A stretch of 64,000 nt of DNA from Salinispora fenicalii (GCF_000514815.1 NZ_AZWQ01000009.1:162299-226298), one strand, 5' to 3'. Positions 25,791-35,009 are shown, counted from the stretch's first letter. The notes: generated from the sequence alone by a model not told the origin. Numbers and translations are program-made.

Positions 25791-26592
25791 CGATCCGCCC
25801 CACGCCCCCGAGGAACGCCGATGTCTCGGCGTTCATACTGCTCTCCGGCGTCTCCGGGCGCCACTGCGGAACCCATACCACCCCGGGCTCGACCAGCTCG
25901 AAACCGTCGAAGAGGGTGGTCAGTTCGGACCGGTCGCGGAACCATAGTGGACTGCCGGTGCGTCGGTATACCGTCTCGGCGTCGCTTCGCTCGGTCTCCG
26001 GCCGCCCTTCGTCGCTGGCCTGTGACAGCACCAGCCAGCTGCCGGGAGCGAGGGCATCGCGCAGGGTCCGCAGTAGCTCGGCGGGGCGGTCGTCGTCGGA
26101 GACGAAGTGCAGCACGGCGACGATGAGCACCGCGGTTGGCTCATTGAGGTTGAGCAGCCGACGGAGCTCGGGGTGGTCGAGGATGCGGTCGGGGTGTCGC
26201 AGGTCCTCCTGCAGGACGGTCGCCTGGTTGTTGTCAGCGAGAATCTCCTGGCTGTGCGCCACCGCCACCGGGTCGGTGTCGACGTAGACGACGCGGGACT
26301 CGGGCGCGACCTGCTGGACGATTTCGTGCACATTGCCGACAGTGGGGATTCCGGAGCCGATGTCGAGGAACTGCCGGATCCCGGCATCGACTAGGAAGTG
26401 CACCGCCCGGCGGAGGAAGGCGCGGTTCGCCTGGGCCATCAGCGGGGCCTCGGGAACGGCCGCGACCATGGCCTGCGCTGCTGCTCGGTCCACCGCGAAG
26501 TTGTGGGAGCCGCCGAGGTAGTAGTCGTACATGCGGGCGACACTGGGACGCTCGATGTCGATGTCGTCGGGTGCCCAGTCCGGCCGTCGCAT
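25783..26592 (-). CDS. SAM-dependent methyltransferase, DUF574 family
   Basis: 269-residue Rossmann methyltransferase. The family start RPSVARMYDYYLGGSHNFAVDR (residues 15-36) and the SAM motif FLDIGSGIPT (about 95-104) plus VVYVDTDPVAV are clear. Families like this are highly expanded in streptomycetes and relatives; substrates are mostly unknown. The stop lies inside the 5' end of the GGDEF-EAL gene (8-nt overlap), so the two are co-expressed and perhaps linked functionally. Confidence 0.87.
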   Translation of the reverse strand: MRRPDWAPDDIDIERPSVARMYDYYLGGSHNFAVDRAAAQAMVAAVPEAPLMAQANRAFLRRAVHFLVDAGIRQFLDIGSGIPTVGNVHEIVQQVAPESRVVYVDTDPVAVAHSQEILADNNQATVLQEDLRHPDRILDHPELRRLLNLNEPTAVLIVAVLHFVSDDDRPAELLRTLRDALAPGSWLVLSQASDEGRPETERSDAETVYRRTGSPLWFRDRSELTTLFDGFELVEPGVVWVPQWRPETPESSMNAETSAFLGGVGRIGD

Positions 26593-26724
26593 GCCTCACC
26601 TCTTCGTGCACACGGGGCCCGCCCCTGCAGACCACCCCTCCGCCGGGGGAGACCATAGCGCGACATCGCGCCGGCCGACACCGTCGTTGATGAGAAGTTG
26701 TCCGCTCGTTAGCTGAGCGGCGGA

Positions 26725-27390
26725 TCAGAATTTGGGCGCGTCGGGGGCCTCGAGCAGACCGAGTCGGAGCGCGGTCATCAATGCCTGGGCGCGATTGGCG
26801 GCACCGAGCTTCTCGTAGAGCTTGGAGATGTGGGTCTTGGCAGTGGACTCACTGACGAAGAGCTGCTTGGCGATGCCGGCCACACTCATTCCGTCGGCGA
26901 GCAGGCGTAGCACCTGCCCCTCGCGTGGCGAGAGCTGCGGTCCGGACGGGGCCAGCCGGCGCTTCATCGCCTCGGCCAGATCGGCGGCGGTGAACGCGCT
27001 GGGCGAGGAGGCGGCGTGCCGGGCGGCGGCGACCACCTCATCCGCCGGGGCGGTCTTCGGGACGAAGGCACTCGCGCCCGCCTCGAGCGCGCCGAAGAGC
27101 TGGTCGTCGCCGGCGTACATGGTCAGCACGACGATGCCCATCGTGGCGCTGGACTTGCGCAGTGCGCGGGTGGCCTCGAGGCCACTGCCGTCGGGCAGCC
27201 GCAGGTCCATGATGACCACGTCTGGCTGGAGGGCGCCGGCTTGGCGGACCCCCTCGGCCGCGGTGGCAGCCTCGCCGACGACCTCGAACTGCCGGTCGCG
27301 CTCGAAGGCATGCCGCAGCCCTTTGCGAATCAGGTCGTGATCGTCCACAAGGAGGACCTTGGTGCGAGTGGCCGGTGTCGGTGTGGTCAT
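26725..27390 (-). CDS. LuxR/NarL-family response regulator
   Basis: 221-residue DNA-binding response regulator. Receiver residues 9-125 contain the acidic pair VDDHD, phospho-acceptor Asp in DVVIMDLRLPDG, switch Thr in VVLTMYAGDD and Lys in FVPKTA. The C-terminal LuxR helix-turn-helix (about 150-212) reads LSPREGQVLRLLADGMSVAGIAKQLFVSESTAKTHI. The ATG at 27390 lies 7 nt after the kinase stop, so it is the partner of that kinase. The frame is open upstream but the receiver begins at the chosen ATG. Target genes unknown. Confidence 0.93.
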   Translation of the reverse strand: MTTPTPATRTKVLLVDDHDLIRKGLRHAFERDRQFEVVGEAATAAEGVRQAGALQPDVVIMDLRLPDGSGLEATRALRKSSATMGIVVLTMYAGDDQLFGALEAGASAFVPKTAPADEVVAAARHAASSPSAFTAADLAEAMKRRLAPSGPQLSPREGQVLRLLADGMSVAGIAKQLFVSESTAKTHISKLYEKLGAANRAQALMTALRLGLLEAPDAPKF

Positions 27391-27397
27391 CCTCGGG

Positions 27398-29089
27398 TTA
27401 CTCCCCTTCTGCTGCGGTACTGCCACGCACGTTATCGCGTTGGGGCGACGAACCAACCACCACGGCCACCGTTGTGCCGCTCGGCTGCCGTGGCCGGATC
27501 TCCAGTCGGCCTCGGATACGTTCCGCCCTCTCCGCCATGATCGCAAGGCCGTAGTGCCCGCCGGTACGCTGGTCGGAGATCCCATGACCGTCATCAGACA
27601 CTTCAATTTGAGCGTACGGCGGGTTCACCGCACAGGTTACCCAGAGGTTCGAGGCGCCAGCGTGCTTGCGGGCGTTGGCCACCGCCTCTTGGGCGATCCG
27701 CAGGAGCTCGGCCTCGGTGGCGGCGGGCAGCCGGGCGGTCGACTCGTCCAGCGACAGGTGCACCCGCAGGCCCCCGGAGACCCCGACCGTGCGCGCGTAC
27801 TCGGCGATGGCGGCGGCGAGGCCGCCATGCCGGTCCACCTCGCTGCGCAACTCGAAGAGGCTGAGCCGCAGTTCGGTGATGACCCGGGTGACCTCCTGAC
27901 GTAGCCCACGCAGCGACTCAGCGGTCTCCTCGGTGTCCTCGTGCACTGTGGCCAGGGCGTTGTCGATGCCGTAGCCGACCATCACCAGCTCCTGGGCCAC
28001 CCCGTCGTGGATTTCTCGGGCGAGTCGTTGCCGCTCCTCATTGGTGGCCAGGGAGCGCACCTCGTCGAAGAGTAGGGCTGCCTCTAGGCGCAGCGCGGCG
28101 GGGGAGGTTAGCGCGGTCGCCCGGGCCACGACCGCGGGCGGGTACGCGTGGGCGACATCTGCCTCCAGCACCACCAATCCGACCGTACGCACCCCGGCGA
28201 CCAGCGGCACGATCAGGGCAGAGACCTCTCCGTCGGCGGGTGAGCGGGCTTGCGAGTGCGCGGCGGTCTGTGGCTGCTGGCTGGCCCAGGCGTCCGCGAT
28301 CGCCGAGTCTGCATCCAGAGTGGTCTCCCAGTCCACCCGGTCGGAACCGCACTGGGCCAGGACTACCAGCCGTCCGCCACCACTGGCCGAGAGGACGGCT
28401 GCCCGATCCGCCCGGGCCAGCGCTCGCAGCTCCTCCAGCAGGTGCTCAGAGATGCCGCCCGGGTCCAGCGTGGCGCCAGGTAGCTGTCGAGCTACTGTTC
28501 GTAGTTGGGTGAGGAGGCGGGTCGCCTCCGCGTACGGCTGGGGTTTGCTGTCGCTGCGCGCGAGGATCACTCGGTGCAGGGTCCGTGCGGCATATAGTCC
28601 GAGGCCGGAGAGGGTCAGCCACTGGGCGCTGACCGCCAGGTAGCCGACTTGGAGAAGCTGCGGCTGGCCGTCAACCTCGGTTAGCGCCCCGGCCAGTAGC
28701 AGGGTGAGACCGATGATCGCTAACAGCCCTGCGCCCTCGCGGAAGCGTCGGCGCAGGGCTGTGACAGTGATTGGGACGGTCAGGTATGGCAGTACCGCGG
28801 ACGCGCCCAGTCCGGCGTTCTGCATGCCGATCGTCGCCACCGAGGCGACGTGGCTGGTAGCGAGTCCCAGCACCACCACCTCGGCACCCCGGCTCAGCGG
28901 CCCGAGCCGGTCGTGCGTCGGCGCGAGTAGTGCCGGCAGGCCCGCCGCCGCCAGGAGCGCGATCCACCACAGTTGGGCGGGGTCGTGCGTGGCGAGCAGG
29001 CTCAGTACCGCCACCAGGGCCAGCATCACCACGCGCGCGGCAGCGGCGAGGGGGTGTGGTCGGGGCGGTCTCGGAGTGGAGGCGGGCAC
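27398..29089 (-). CDS. Membrane sensor histidine kinase (GAF-HisKA_3)
   Basis: 563-residue kinase of the NarL-partner class. About five N-terminal helices (residues 10-175), a GAF-like domain (about 195-345), the dimerisation/phosphoacceptor helix with LAREIHDGVAQELVMVG (His about 360) and an HATPase_c domain (about 455-555; NARKHAGAS N-box, DDGHG and GHYGLAIMAERA). The GTG at 29089 precedes a basic, Pro-rich leader. It is the first gene of a kinase-regulator operon; the signal is unknown. Confidence 0.9.
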   Translation of the reverse strand: MPASTPRPPRPHPLAAAARVVMLALVAVLSLLATHDPAQLWWIALLAAAGLPALLAPTHDRLGPLSRGAEVVVLGLATSHVASVATIGMQNAGLGASAVLPYLTVPITVTALRRRFREGAGLLAIIGLTLLLAGALTEVDGQPQLLQVGYLAVSAQWLTLSGLGLYAARTLHRVILARSDSKPQPYAEATRLLTQLRTVARQLPGATLDPGGISEHLLEELRALARADRAAVLSASGGGRLVVLAQCGSDRVDWETTLDADSAIADAWASQQPQTAAHSQARSPADGEVSALIVPLVAGVRTVGLVVLEADVAHAYPPAVVARATALTSPAALRLEAALLFDEVRSLATNEERQRLAREIHDGVAQELVMVGYGIDNALATVHEDTEETAESLRGLRQEVTRVITELRLSLFELRSEVDRHGGLAAAIAEYARTVGVSGGLRVHLSLDESTARLPAATEAELLRIAQEAVANARKHAGASNLWVTCAVNPPYAQIEVSDDGHGISDQRTGGHYGLAIMAERAERIRGRLEIRPRQPSGTTVAVVVGSSPQRDNVRGSTAAEGE

Positions 29090-29103
29090 GTGACGGATGG
29101 TAG

Positions 29104-30903
29104 TCAGCTTCGGTAGATATTAGCGATTTCCGTGGCGTACGACTTATGCACGATTTGTCGTTTGACCTTGAGGGACGGGGTCAGCTCGCCGGTCGTCTCG
29201 GTGAAGTCGCGGGGAAGGATTCGGAAGACTCTGATGCCCTCGGCCCTGGACACGGCGCGGTTGGCCGTGTCGATCGCGGACTGGATCTCGGACCGCAGCC
29301 CCTCATGCTCGCGTAGCTGCTCAACCGAGGTGGTCGCGGGCAGACCGGCCTCCGCCAGCCAAGCTGGCAGCGCCTCCTCATCCACGGTGATCAGCGCTGC
29401 GACAAAGGGCTGCCGGTCGCCGATTACCACGCACTGGCTGACCAGTGGGTGCGCCCGGACCTGATCCTCAAGGACCGCCGGAGCGACGTTCTTGCCGCTC
29501 GCGGTCACGATGATCTCCTTCTTCCGGCCGGTGATCCGCAGGTAGCCGTCGCTGTCGAGCTCGCCCAAATCGCCGGTGCGGAACCAGCCGTCGTTGGTGA
29601 GCACATCCGCGGTGGCGGCCTCGTTGCGCCAGTAGCCCTTGAAGACCAGATCTCCGGCGACGAGGACTTCGCCGTCGTCGTCGATCCGAATGGTCGCTCC
29701 GGGCAGCGGGCGGCCGACACTGCCGATCCGGATGGCATCGGGCAGGTTGGCGGAGGCGGCGGGGGAGGTCTCGGTCAGCCCGTACCCCTCGTAGATGGTC
29801 ACCCCCACGCCGCGGAAGAAGTGCCCGAGCCGCGCGCCGAGGGGCGCACCGCCGGAGATCGCGTCGCTGCACCGTCCGCCGAGCGCGGCCCGCAATTTGC
29901 GGTAGACCAGTCGGTCGAAGAGTGCGTGCTGCACCCGGAGCATCAAGCCGGGCCCGGTCGAGGTCTCCAGCGCCTCGCTGTACGCGATGGCGACGGCCTC
30001 GGCGCGGGCGAAGATCCGGCCCTTGCCGGCGGCGTCGGCCTTCTGCTTGGCGCTGTTGTAGACCTTCTCGAAGACCCGCGGAACGGAGAGTACGAAGGTG
30101 GGGCGAACCGTCTGCAACCGGGGAAGCAGGTCGTTGGTGTCCGGGCAGTGGGCCATCGGGGCGCGGGCCTGCACCACACCGACCTGGATCAGCCGGGCGA
30201 AAGCGTGTGCGAGCGGCAGGAACAGCAGAGTGGAGGCGCCCGGGCCGAACAGGTTGGGCAGTACCGGCACGGCGTTGGCCACGTCGGCGAACATGCTGCG
30301 GTGGGTCAGCATGCACCCCTTTGGGCGGCCGGTGGTACCGCTGGTGTAGACGATGGTGGCGAGGTCGTCGGCGCCCAGGGCCGCGCGCCGCTGCTCGATC
30401 TCGGCCGGGTCAACCGACTCGCCGGCGGTGACCAGTTCGTCTATCGCGCCGCTGTCGATCTGCCACACGTTTGTCAGTTCGGGCAACCGGTCGCGGACGC
30501 CGGCGACCAGCGCGGCGTGGGCGTCCGTCTCCACCAGGGTGGCGACCGCCCCCGAGTCGGACAGGATCCAGGCGGCCTGCTCAGCGCTGGAGGTTTCGTA
30601 GATCGGCACGGTGATCGCGCCGGCGGCCCAGATCGCGTAGTCGAACAGCGTCCACTCGTACCGGGTGCGGCTCATCAGGCCGACCCGGTCGCCGGGCTGT
30701 ATCCCGGCTGCGACCAGGCCACGTGCCACCGCGACCACCTCGTCGCGGAACTGGCGGCAGGTAACGTCGGCCGAGGCGTCGTCGGCACCCGCACGGATGA
30801 ACTGCACCACGTCTGGGGCGACCTCAGCGTTTTCCCAGACCGGATCGGTTAGATTGGCCGAGTCGCCGACGGTGACGATCGGTGGGACGGAGAACTCGCG
30901 CAC
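29104..30903 (-). CDS. Long-chain fatty-acyl-CoA ligase (FadD15-like)
   Basis: 599-residue AMP-forming enzyme. The ATP site YTSGTTGRPKGCMLTHRS (about residue 190), YEGYGLTETSP, and WFRTGDLGELDSDGYLRITGRKKEIIVTASGKN are intact. It activates long-chain fatty acids for lipid synthesis or degradation at the membrane face. GTG at 30903 is chosen: GAGGAG stands 7 nt upstream and the resulting MREFSVP start matches the beginning of M. tuberculosis FadD15 (Rv2187) as I remember it. It is divergent from the SRPBCC gene, also a mycobacterial neighbour. Confidence 0.92.
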   Translation of the reverse strand: MREFSVPPIVTVGDSANLTDPVWENAEVAPDVVQFIRAGADDASADVTCRQFRDEVVAVARGLVAAGIQPGDRVGLMSRTRYEWTLFDYAIWAAGAITVPIYETSSAEQAAWILSDSGAVATLVETDAHAALVAGVRDRLPELTNVWQIDSGAIDELVTAGESVDPAEIEQRRAALGADDLATIVYTSGTTGRPKGCMLTHRSMFADVANAVPVLPNLFGPGASTLLFLPLAHAFARLIQVGVVQARAPMAHCPDTNDLLPRLQTVRPTFVLSVPRVFEKVYNSAKQKADAAGKGRIFARAEAVAIAYSEALETSTGPGLMLRVQHALFDRLVYRKLRAALGGRCSDAISGGAPLGARLGHFFRGVGVTIYEGYGLTETSPAASANLPDAIRIGSVGRPLPGATIRIDDDGEVLVAGDLVFKGYWRNEAATADVLTNDGWFRTGDLGELDSDGYLRITGRKKEIIVTASGKNVAPAVLEDQVRAHPLVSQCVVIGDRQPFVAALITVDEEALPAWLAEAGLPATTSVEQLREHEGLRSEIQSAIDTANRAVSRAEGIRVFRILPRDFTETTGELTPSLKVKRQIVHKSYATEIANIYRS

Positions 30904-31017
30904 CTGCACTCTCCTCGTGTTCACGCTGGCCGGGCAGGCCGCCCTCGCGGTCGGCTCTGTCGCAACCTACCCGTCCAACGCATCGGGTGGTGCAGACAGG
31001 TTCGTCACATGGCCAGG

Positions 31018-31023
31018 TAGCCT
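31018..31023 (+). promoter_or_regulatory. -10 element implying a leaderless SRPBCC transcript
   Basis: TAGCCT ends 6 nt before the ATG at 31030, and no ribosome site is visible, so transcription would begin at or next to the start codon. Confidence 0.35.
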
Positions 31024-31029
31024 CCCCTC

Positions 31030-31473
31030 ATGGCGGACTCCTCCACCCAGTCGATCATGATCGGTGCGGCACCGGAAAAGGTGGCGGCGGTCATCTGCGA
31101 CCTGCCCCGCTACCCCGAATGGACCGACACGCTCCGGCAGGTGGAGGTTCTTGAGGAGTACGCCGACGGCTCTGCCCATCAGGTGCGGTTCACCCTCGAC
31201 GCCGGCGTTCTGGTGGACGAGTATGTGCTGGTCTATGAGTACGCGGACGACCTCAGCCGGATCGAGTGGCACCTGGCTGCGCCTTCCCGAATGCAGCGCA
31301 CCCAGCGTGGTTCGTACGACCTGGTGGGCAATGTCGATGGTACGACCACGGTGACCTACACACTAGAGGTCGAGTTGGCGGTCGGGATGCTTGGGATGTT
31401 TCGCCGCAAGGCCGAGAAAATGATCATGGAAGCCGCGTTGAAGCAGCTCAAGCGCCGGGTAGAAAGCATCTGA
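31030..31473 (+). CDS. SRPBCC (START/Bet v1-like) protein
   Basis: 147-residue single-domain lipid- or ligand-binding fold. Family pattern: ADSSTQSIMIGAAPEKVAAVICDLPRYPEW near the N terminus, YEYADDLSRIEWHL in mid-sheet and a long C-terminal helix (FRRKAEKMIMEAALKQLKRRVE). Related actinobacterial proteins (Rv2185c) are annotated polyketide cyclase/dehydrase but have no proven activity. Divergent from the FadD15-like gene, so a role in lipid handling is possible. Confidence 0.85.
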   Translation: MADSSTQSIMIGAAPEKVAAVICDLPRYPEWTDTLRQVEVLEEYADGSAHQVRFTLDAGVLVDEYVLVYEYADDLSRIEWHLAAPSRMQRTQRGSYDLVGNVDGTTTVTYTLEVELAVGMLGMFRRKAEKMIMEAALKQLKRRVESI

Positions 31474-31514
31474 CGCGCCGCAGTGACGCGGCCGTTTCGG
31501 TAGAGGAGCCGACC

Positions 31515-32138
31515 ATGGGGGCAACAGATCCGGGTTCGGCCCGGGAAGAGGCGGAACGACTAGTCGCGACCCTGTTGGCCGCGGTGCGGCTCTCCGCGGC
31601 CGGTACGGAGGGTGGTACCCCATGGGGGCCACTCGGTGGGATCGTCTCGAGTGTTCTCGGTCATGCTGGGGGTTCGACCGGTGCCGGTCTGTCGACCGGT
31701 ACGGCGGAGTGCTGCATCTGCCCGCTCTGCCGGGCGATCGTCGCCTTACGGGATCCGAGTCCGGAATTCGCCGAGCGACTCGCCACCGGAGCCGGTGATC
31801 TGGCTGCCGGAGTGGCGAGCCTGCTCCGGGCACTCGCCTCGGCGCAGCCGACCCCCACCGCGGCGGCGGATCCCACCGCGGAGACCGCGACACCGGGGAG
31901 GCCAACCCCGGTGTGGCAGGCAGCCCCCCGGAGCAGGCATGATTCTCCATCGGCGCCCGAGGGGGATGTCTGGTCCGCCGCGACACGGGCGGAGGAGGCC
32001 CCCGTCCCGGCCGCCGCACCGCCCGTCAACGGCGCCGGGCCGGCCGCGACAGAGAAGATACCGGCGACGGCTGACCGTCCCGTGGTGCCCGCCGCTCGGG
32101 CACCCGGCGACCTGGGCGAGAGCGCCCGAGGGGCCTGA
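31515..32138 (+). CDS. Hypothetical protein with a CCxCPLC motif
   Basis: 207 residues. The first half is helical (REEAERLVATLLAAVRLSAAG) and holds a compact cysteine cluster CCICPLCRAIVALRD near residue 60, resembling a metal knuckle, followed by FAERLATGAGDLAAGVASLLRAL. The second half is Ala/Pro/Thr-rich and looks disordered. It resembles small proteins beside glucokinase and SRPBCC genes in streptomycetes (DUF5304-like, from memory). ATG at 31515 has AGAGGAG 6 nt upstream. Confidence 0.65.
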   Translation: MGATDPGSAREEAERLVATLLAAVRLSAAGTEGGTPWGPLGGIVSSVLGHAGGSTGAGLSTGTAECCICPLCRAIVALRDPSPEFAERLATGAGDLAAGVASLLRALASAQPTPTAAADPTAETATPGRPTPVWQAAPRSRHDSPSAPEGDVWSAATRAEEAPVPAAAPPVNGAGPAATEKIPATADRPVVPAARAPGDLGESARGA

Positions 32139-32206
32139 CCCAGCATCCCCGATCCGACCGGCGCAACGCCCCGGGCCGGGCAGTACAGCAGAGGGGAGTG
32201 GCAGCG

Positions 32207-33154
32207 GTGACGCTGACCATCGGAGTGGACGTCGGTGGCACGAAGGTCGCAGCCGGCGTCGTGGACGACACGGGCACGGTGCTCGTGCAGACCCGACGGG
32301 ACACTCCCGCGGATGACGTCGGCAAGACCTGCGACGTCATCGTCGAGGTGATCCGAGAACTGGCTGAGGGCCGGGCGATCGAGGGGGTCGGCATCGGAGC
32401 GGCCGGCTGGATCGATGCCAGTCGTTCGACTGTGCTCTTTGCCCCGAACCTCGCCTGGCGGGACGAGCCGCTACGCGAGTTCGTCAGCGGAGCCACCGAC
32501 CTGCCGGTGATCGTGGAGAACGACGCCAACGTGGCGGCCTGGGCGGAGTTCCGCTACGGTGCCGCCCGCGAGGCCGAGGACTCGATGGTCATGTTCACCA
32601 TCGGCACCGGGGTTGGCGGCGGCATCGTGCTCGGTGGCGAGTTGGTGCGTGGCGCGCACGGCATCGCCGCCGAGCTGGGACACATGCTCACCGTGCCGGA
32701 CGGGCACCAGTGCGGCTGCGGCCGGCTGGGCTGCATCGAGCAGTACGCCAGCGGGAGCGCTCTGGTGCGCTTCGCCCGAGCTGCAGCCCGCCAGGAACCG
32801 CACCGCGCTGCCACCCTGCTGGGGTGCGCCGGTGGCGATGTTGACGCGATCACCGGTCGGATGATCACCGCCGCCGCGCAGGACGGCGACCCGGTCTCCA
32901 CCGAGGCTTTCGCCCAGGTCGGCCACTGGCTTGGCAGCGGCCTCGCTGACCTGGCGCAGATCCTGGACCCGCAGGTGTTGGTGGTCGGCGGTGGCGTCGT
33001 CGAAGCCGGTGATCTGCTGCTGGGGCCCGCCCGCTCCACCTATACCGAGGCGCTCGCGCAGCGGGGCCGGCTGCCGGTGGCGCAGATCTGTCCCGCCAAG
33101 CTCGGCAACAACGCCGGTCTTATCGGCGCGGCCGATCTCGCCCGTCGGGTCTAG
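32207..33154 (+). CDS. ROK-family glucokinase
   Basis: 315-residue sugar kinase, GVDVGGTKVAAGVVD phosphate loop at the N terminus, NDANVAAWAEFRYG (catalytic Asp about 107), TIGTGVGGG, and the ROK zinc motif CGCGRLGCIEQYASG. It phosphorylates glucose to glucose-6-phosphate; in related actinobacteria it also mediates carbon catabolite repression. The GTG at 32207 has GAGGGGAG 8 nt upstream; the earlier in-frame GTG at 32198 overlaps that site. Confidence 0.92.
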   Translation: MTLTIGVDVGGTKVAAGVVDDTGTVLVQTRRDTPADDVGKTCDVIVEVIRELAEGRAIEGVGIGAAGWIDASRSTVLFAPNLAWRDEPLREFVSGATDLPVIVENDANVAAWAEFRYGAAREAEDSMVMFTIGTGVGGGIVLGGELVRGAHGIAAELGHMLTVPDGHQCGCGRLGCIEQYASGSALVRFARAAARQEPHRAATLLGCAGGDVDAITGRMITAAAQDGDPVSTEAFAQVGHWLGSGLADLAQILDPQVLVVGGGVVEAGDLLLGPARSTYTEALAQRGRLPVAQICPAKLGNNAGLIGAADLARRV

Positions 33155-33438
33155 GACGCGTGCCGGCACTGGTGGCGGTGATCCGGACACGGCGCCGGAA
33201 CTCTCCGCCGTGCGATGGCCGGGGCACGCGTCCCGGCCATCGTGGGTGCAGATCTGTACGAGGGGCCGGACCGGTCGGCGTGGGCGGTTGTGGCGGCGGG
33301 GTGCACCTTCCGGTCCTGGCCGACCTGATACTGCCCGCGCCCGATCGACGGCCGGGCGGTCGGGCTGGACATTGGGCATCCGATGTGGGCAGGATGCTGC
33401 GCGACCCGGCATCCGTGCGCACCTAAGGAGATGCCTCG

Positions 33439-34845
33439 GTGACCACCTTCACCGATCCCGGCCAGCCCGTCCCGGAGTCGAGCACCCTCGACCTGACCCG
33501 TGACGGCCGTTCCGTCTCCGACCGCGGTGAGACTGTCTGCGTGATCGGGGCGGGCCCGAGCGGGCTCACCGCGATCAAGAACTTGACCGAGCACGGGTTC
33601 GGCGTCGACTGCTACGAGCGGGAGACGGGAGTCGGCGGGGTGTGGAACTGGCGGCACGACCGCAGCCCGGTCTATGCCAGCACGCACCTGATCTCGTCGC
33701 GTCCGTTAACCCAGTTTCCCGACTTCCCGATGCCGGACAGCTGGCCGGACTACCCGCATCACAGTCAGTTGCTGTCCTACCTTGAGCGGTACGCGGATCA
33801 TTTTGACCTCCGCCGGCACGTCTGGTTCGGCACGGAGGTGGTGCGGGTCGAGCCAGTCGACGGCGACCGCTGGGACGTCACGACCCGCAGCACCGGCGGC
33901 TACGGCCCGGAACGGACTTCCCGGTACGCCGCGGTTGTGGTCGCCAACGGCCACAACTGGTCGCCGAAGCTGCCCGACTACGAGGGCCTTGCGGAGTTCC
34001 GCGGTGAGGTCATGCACGCCTCGGCCTACCAGGACCCGGCGCAGTTGCGGGGCAGACGGGTGCTGGTGGTCGGGGCCGGCAACACCGGCTGCGACATCGC
34101 CGCCGAGGCAGCCCAGCAGGCCGCTCACTGCTGGCACTCCACGCGCCGTGGCTACTGGTACGCGCCGAAGTACCTCCTCGGTCGTCCGGCTGATCAGCTC
34201 AACGATCTGTTGCTGGCGCTGCGGATGCCCCGGCGGCTCCGTCAGTGGCTCTTTCACCGCCTTCTCCGGGTGAGCGTGGGGGATCTGACCCGCTTCGGGC
34301 TGCCGCGGCCCGACCACCGGATGCTGGAGACGCATCCGATCGTGAACAGTCAGCTTGTCTACTATCTGGGCCATGGCCGGGTCACCCCGGTGCCGGACGC
34401 CGTCCGCTTCCACCCGAACTCCGTCGAGTTGGCGGACGGCCAGCAGGTCGATCCGGAGCTGGTCGTGTTCGCCACCGGCTACCTACCCCAGTTCGAGTTC
34501 CTCGACTCGAAGGTCCTTGGCGACGATGACGTCACCGGGCGTCCGGTGCTGTGGCTCAACGCCTTCGTGCCGAATCACCCGACCCTCGCCGTGGCCGGCC
34601 TGGTGCAGCCGGATTCCGGTATTTTCCCGCTGTCCCACTGGCAGAGCGTGCTCTTCGCCCGGTTGCTGCGGCTGCGGGAGACCCAGCCCAGCAAGGCGGC
34701 AGCCTTCGCCGCCACGGTGACCGCGCGGGCGGGGGAGCGCTACGTGGGGCCGGTCAAGGAGAGCAGCCGGCACTGGTTCGAGGTCGGTCACGCCGACTAC
34801 CTGCGCGCCCTGCAGCGCGCCCTGCACGACCTGGAGGCCAAGTGA
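33439..34845 (+). CDS. Flavin-containing monooxygenase
   Basis: 468-residue FAD/NADPH enzyme. FAD loop VIGAGPSGLTAIKN (about 35), a sequence close to the FMO fingerprint (FRGEVMHASAYQDP, about 188) and the NADPH loop VLVVGAGNTGCDIAAE (about 210) are all present, along with the FATGYLPQFEF motif late in the protein. Substrate (N-, S- or ketone oxidation) cannot be told. GTG at 33439 follows AAGGAG. Its stop codon forms the start of the first unit of a tandem repeat. Confidence 0.9.
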   Translation: MTTFTDPGQPVPESSTLDLTRDGRSVSDRGETVCVIGAGPSGLTAIKNLTEHGFGVDCYERETGVGGVWNWRHDRSPVYASTHLISSRPLTQFPDFPMPDSWPDYPHHSQLLSYLERYADHFDLRRHVWFGTEVVRVEPVDGDRWDVTTRSTGGYGPERTSRYAAVVVANGHNWSPKLPDYEGLAEFRGEVMHASAYQDPAQLRGRRVLVVGAGNTGCDIAAEAAQQAAHCWHSTRRGYWYAPKYLLGRPADQLNDLLLALRMPRRLRQWLFHRLLRVSVGDLTRFGLPRPDHRMLETHPIVNSQLVYYLGHGRVTPVPDAVRFHPNSVELADGQQVDPELVVFATGYLPQFEFLDSKVLGDDDVTGRPVLWLNAFVPNHPTLAVAGLVQPDSGIFPLSHWQSVLFARLLRLRETQPSKAAAFAATVTARAGERYVGPVKESSRHWFEVGHADYLRALQRALHDLEAK

Positions 34846-35002
34846 GGGCGAGGAGTGAGCTTGTGAGCCCCGCAGTCGCGAGCGGAGGGTGGGCGTGGTG
34901 AGGGCGAGGAGTGAGCTTGCGAGCCCCGCAGTCGCGAGCGGAGGGTGGGCGTGGTGAGGGCGAGGAGTGAGCTTGCGAGCCCCGCAGTCGCGAGCGGAGG
35001 GT
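34843..35002 (+). repeat. Stop-start junction repeat, three 56-bp units
   Basis: Units begin at 34843, 34899 and 34955 (period 56; last copy 48 nt). Each starts TGAGGGCGAGGAGTGAGC; with the preceding G they read GTG AGG GCG..., encoding [15 protein letters not shown] before a stop. The first copy includes the stop of the FMO gene; the last ends 7 nt before the GTG of the hydrolase gene. The core GCGAGGAGTGAGCTTGCGAG recurs at 57758. Confidence 0.9.
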
Positions 35003-35009
35003 TAACCCA

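Noticed and set aside
29449..30852. 467-codon frame opposite the acyl-CoA ligase
   Set aside because: Antisense shadow with no motifs; the ligase is unmistakable.
33155..33438. Frames in the 284-bp gap between glucokinase and the FMO gene
   Set aside because: Arg/Gly/Pro-rich translations typical of shadow frames in GC-rich DNA; no ribosome site or recognisable motif.
34843..35009. Repeat units as separate short genes ([12 protein letters not shown]...)
   Set aside because: Recurs identically elsewhere at the same stop-start position; better described as a repeat element.
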